This document shows positions 61,006-64,000 of a DNA stretch of 64,000 nucleotides, piece by piece. A program made the translations under genes and the position numbers. This DNA is from Panagrolaimus kolymaensis (taxonomy: Eukaryota > Nematoda > Chromadorea > Rhabditida > Panagrolaimidae). Positions within the stretch are counted from its first letter, which is position 1. Each line of letters opens with the position of its first letter. The notes under the pieces were generated by a model, which did not search any database, was not told the origin of the DNA, and was given only the letters and a program-made list of their open reading frames with translations. Where the stretch lies: positions 7,502,001 to 7,566,000 of the forward strand of contig JAJQJQ010000003.1 of NCBI GenBank assembly GCA_028622995.1. Direction: 5' to 3'.

Positions 61006-64000
61006 TTTAAATAAAATATATAAATTGCTTTTCTACCTTTTTCTTTTTTTGGTAATTTAAGTAACTAATTAATTTGCAACCTTTCAAGACAAGATGAAAC
61101 TAATTTTTTTATTATTGTCGCAGATTGAATAAGTATTTATAATAAATTAACATCGCATTGCTTCTTAAATTTTTGTCTGAAAAAGTAAAGAAACATGGAT
61201 TTGTTTTTGATAAAAAACTTTTTTACAAATTTTCACGGTTATAAAATTATAATTTTTTAAGGTTTAATTATTGTTTTTTTAACTTCATATTTTAGTTTTT
61301 TTTGTTACGTAGCTAGTAGCATTTTTCGATTTCTTTTTTGATTTCGTTTTTGTAACTCGTTATAATTACTAAACCCCGAAAAAGGGGAAGAATGGTAGTT
61401 AATGAGTGAAAGTTAGTTTTCCTTTTCTTTATTTCTTTTTTTTTCACTGTCACCACCTTTGGGCAACGACAAAAACTTAAGAGAAAAAAGTGGAAGGTGG
61501 AATACAAAAATGAAAATGAGTGACCGAACGTTTTGAGTAAACATTGAGAAAAAGTGCACACTATCGCTCGCTAACTCACATAAAAGCAAGCAAGTAAGCT
61601 TCCATCAACATACACATACTGTCGTCGTCGTTGTTGTCAGCGGCAAAGGATCAATTTTTGACAAGCAGCTCAAAGTTTTTTTTGGCGTATTTTTCTTTCT
61701 TTACTCAAAAATTGCTTTTTATTGTTATTCACCAAACTAAAACTAAAACTAAAAGCTATCTTAATTTGGACAGACAAGGTTTTTAAAGCTTAAAATGAGA
61801 TTTAGCATTTAATGAAAAAATGTATTTTAAAAATATTAATGCAATCAAATTTTTTTCATGCGAACATTATTAGCCGCTAACATTTAAAACCAAAATAAAA
61901 ACACCTTTTTCGCTTTTTGTTCTGTTGCAATTGAAAAAGCAAACATACAAAAAATCTTTCTTATGTATTTTTTTAAACTCGTCCTTTACAAATTTTAGCA
62001 AATAGAATTAGAAGAAAAAAAATCTGCGAAAATCGTGTCTCTGCCGTCAAAAAGTTAGTTTCTCTTTTCCAAATCAACACCAAGGAATACAACGACGACA
62101 ACAATGACCCAAACTAACATTGCGCGTGCGTTGGTTGTTCGTTCTTTCGGTTAAAGAATGAAACGGTCATTCACCCACATTTTTTATATTTAAAACTCCT
62201 TTTTTGTAAGGACAACATTTTTTTGGTCTCCGTTTAAAATTTGCTAAGATGCGCAAGAATAAAAAACAGTCGTCTTTTCCCCTCACGAAACACCTTAATT
62301 TTTTTTGATCGGTTGGTTGACCCGCCAACGTGGGACAAGAATTAAAGAAGCGAAATCAAAAAAAAACTAAAGAAAAGAAATAAAGACAATGCTTGTAATC
62401 AAAAAATTAAAAAAGTAACAAAAAAGCAAAATGACGCGTAAAAAATCAATGGTAACTTTACAATTAAAAAAATAATAAAAAAGGGAAACTGTGAAAATTA
62501 TTTTATCAAAAACTTTTAAAACACAACAAACTCAAAAGGTTTAGGTCAAAAATAATAAATGTGGGGCTTAAAGATCGAAAAAAAAATTTATTTTCTGTTA
62601 TTGGGAGGTCAAAGATAAGAATGAAAAATCGCCTTTTCTAATACATAAACATCTCATGCGCATCATCTTTACTCATGGTAGAAGCATTTAAGCTTGAAGG
62701 AATGGAAACGGAACGCAAAAATCATGTTAGTATAGGAGATCGATCAACCAGCTTAAAAAGGGAAACTAACCTTTAAAAGTTCAGAAAAAAATAAATAAAA
62801 ATAAAAACAAGTTTTTACTTTTAAAAAAAGCTTAGGTCAATGCATTGAAGCAACTTCCCTAATCTTTCAAACAAGCTTTATTTTGAAAGTAAAAAAAAAG
62901 ATAAAAACAAAATACCGGTATAGAAATTTTCAAAAGAAGAAAAAAAGCTAGCTTCTAAACCCATATTTGGAAGAAGTAAAAAAAATTCGGTACGAGGCAC
63001 TTAAAGACAAAAAAAACAACAGCGCGAAAAAACAAGTGATTTTATGCATGTTAAAAATATCATCGAAAGCTTCTTTGGATTTACAGAATAATGAGTCAAG
63101 AAACTAAATAACCAAAATCTTGAACAGGGAATATCGAGAACATGAATCATGAACAACAACAAAGTCTACTTAAAACCAGCGGTCAAAGAAAAGGAAAAAC
63201 AGTCAAAGCAAGACGATAAAAAAATGAAGCAAAAAAATTTCTAGCCCCGGAACCCAAAAAATGAAAATAATATGTTTATAATTTTCTAGTAACAACAAAA
63301 GTGAGTGACATTCATATATAAATTTGATATTCACGCGAGGAAAGTGAAAGAAGAAGAAGAAAAAAGTATTGTATTGTATTATTTTTTTGGCGCGACGATG
63401 AAGTGTGATGCAATAATAATAAAATAGCCCAGGATTCAATGAAAAGGGAAAAAGTGATGATGGAACAACCAACAACCATCAACACACGTTTATAGTTAGT
63501 TAGTTGCTTGCCTGCGGTCAGCAGCATCGATGCATCGTCCACAACCCCATTAGGACCAACAACGACGACGACGATCCATCGTTATCGTCGAAGAATTTTA
63601 TTATCCGCGTGCGTGTCTTGCGCAAGTCTCTTTCTCTCCCTCATCCTTGTCGTCTTCTTCATCGTCGTTGACTAATTTTATTTTATTTTTTTTTTCAATC
63701 TCGATTCAATCAACTAACTCCTCAACCAACGGTTATTATTGTTGGTCAGCAAAAAAAGCAGTAGCAAAAGTTCGTCGAAAGTGAAAGGACAAACTAACTA
63801 ATTTTTTCGATGGAGAAAGGTGAGAAGGCAAACCCCTGAGGGCTGGCAACAGAGAAAAAAACTACGTAACTTTGGTTTTAAAAAGTTTTTTTTTGCGAAA
63901 TTAAGAAAGAAAAAGCAAATACAAAAAATAAATTAGTATGTAAGTGGTTTAGGCGTTAAAATTGTATATAAAAAAAATTGCGAATAAAAAAGTAAACGGA
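61006..64000 (-). other. Upstream region of the right cadherin
   Basis: Three kilobases, AT-rich with several GC-richer patches (near 61560-61640, 62090-62160 and 63480-63680, with GTC/CGA-type trinucleotide stretches). It is the likely promoter and 5' UTR region of the cadherin. No gene, tRNA or repeat family that I can support. Confidence 0.5.

Noticed and set aside
63312..63542. Minus-strand frame starting MDDASMLLTAGKQL with a hydrophobic stretch
   Set aside because: Upstream of the cadherin in low-complexity sequence, no in-phase splice partner found, and an overlapping frame looks equally random.

Overview
The window is an AT-rich animal genome segment in which every gene I can support lies on the minus strand. 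Introns are mostly 45-65 bases, with GTAAGT/GTTTGT-like donors and TTTTTAG/TTTTCAG acceptors. Together with a full-length clarinet (CLA-1) gene, known from nematode synapses, this points to a nematode. The frequent TTTTTAG acceptors make a close Caenorhabditis relative less likely, but I cannot fix the clade.

Layout in transcription order (right to left). 64000-61006: long non-coding upstream region. 61005-56038: complete single-pass cadherin whose spliced C-terminus ends in a PDZ-ligand-like SFL. 54843-52117: NOL10 (yeast Enp2-type nucleolar WD protein) with a C-terminal RGG tail. 51184-50391: 794-bp foldback/MITE-like element. 50247-14294: one 36-kb gene of about 29 exons encoding a protein of roughly 9,900 residues, the long form of the active-zone scaffold Clarinet. 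Its exon 5 alone is 17,628 nt, almost entirely about 47 copies of a ~123-residue unit. It ends with a PDZ and a C2 domain. 13690-12734: HAD phosphatase of the phosphoglycolate/4-nitrophenyl phosphatase family. 12335-11708: Rac-like GTPase in which five canonical nucleotide/Mg-binding positions are changed. 11348-9901: five-LIM PINCH-family protein, nearer to PIN-2 than UNC-97. 9618 to beyond position 1: a second large cadherin, cut by the left edge. 2797-884: an unrecognised 539-residue gene nested on the same strand inside a 4.5-kb intron of that cadherin.

Several genes fit neuronal or adhesion biology: the Clarinet scaffold, two cadherins, a PINCH adaptor of integrin-type adhesions and a Rho-family protein. 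NOL10 (ribosome biogenesis) and the HAD phosphatase are housekeeping. From Clarinet to the left cadherin the spacers are only about 285-605 bp and several contain a minus-strand AATAAA, so a nematode-type polycistronic cluster is possible but unproven.

Best leads: (1) the giant repeat exon, whose core helix resembles the first helix of Rab-effector domains of rabphilin/RIM type, arranged in higher-order blocks and lying in a frame-neutral (1-1) exon; (2) the Rac-like pseudo-GTPase; (3) the same-strand nested gene; (4) the foldback element; (5) an alternative stop in the long C-terminal Clarinet exon that would remove PDZ and C2. Exon boundaries were read by eye from splice signals and reading phase; those of the nested gene, PINCH, Rac-like and phosphatase genes, and the first six Clarinet exons, were checked for frame arithmetic. 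Other exon edges are approximate to a few bases.
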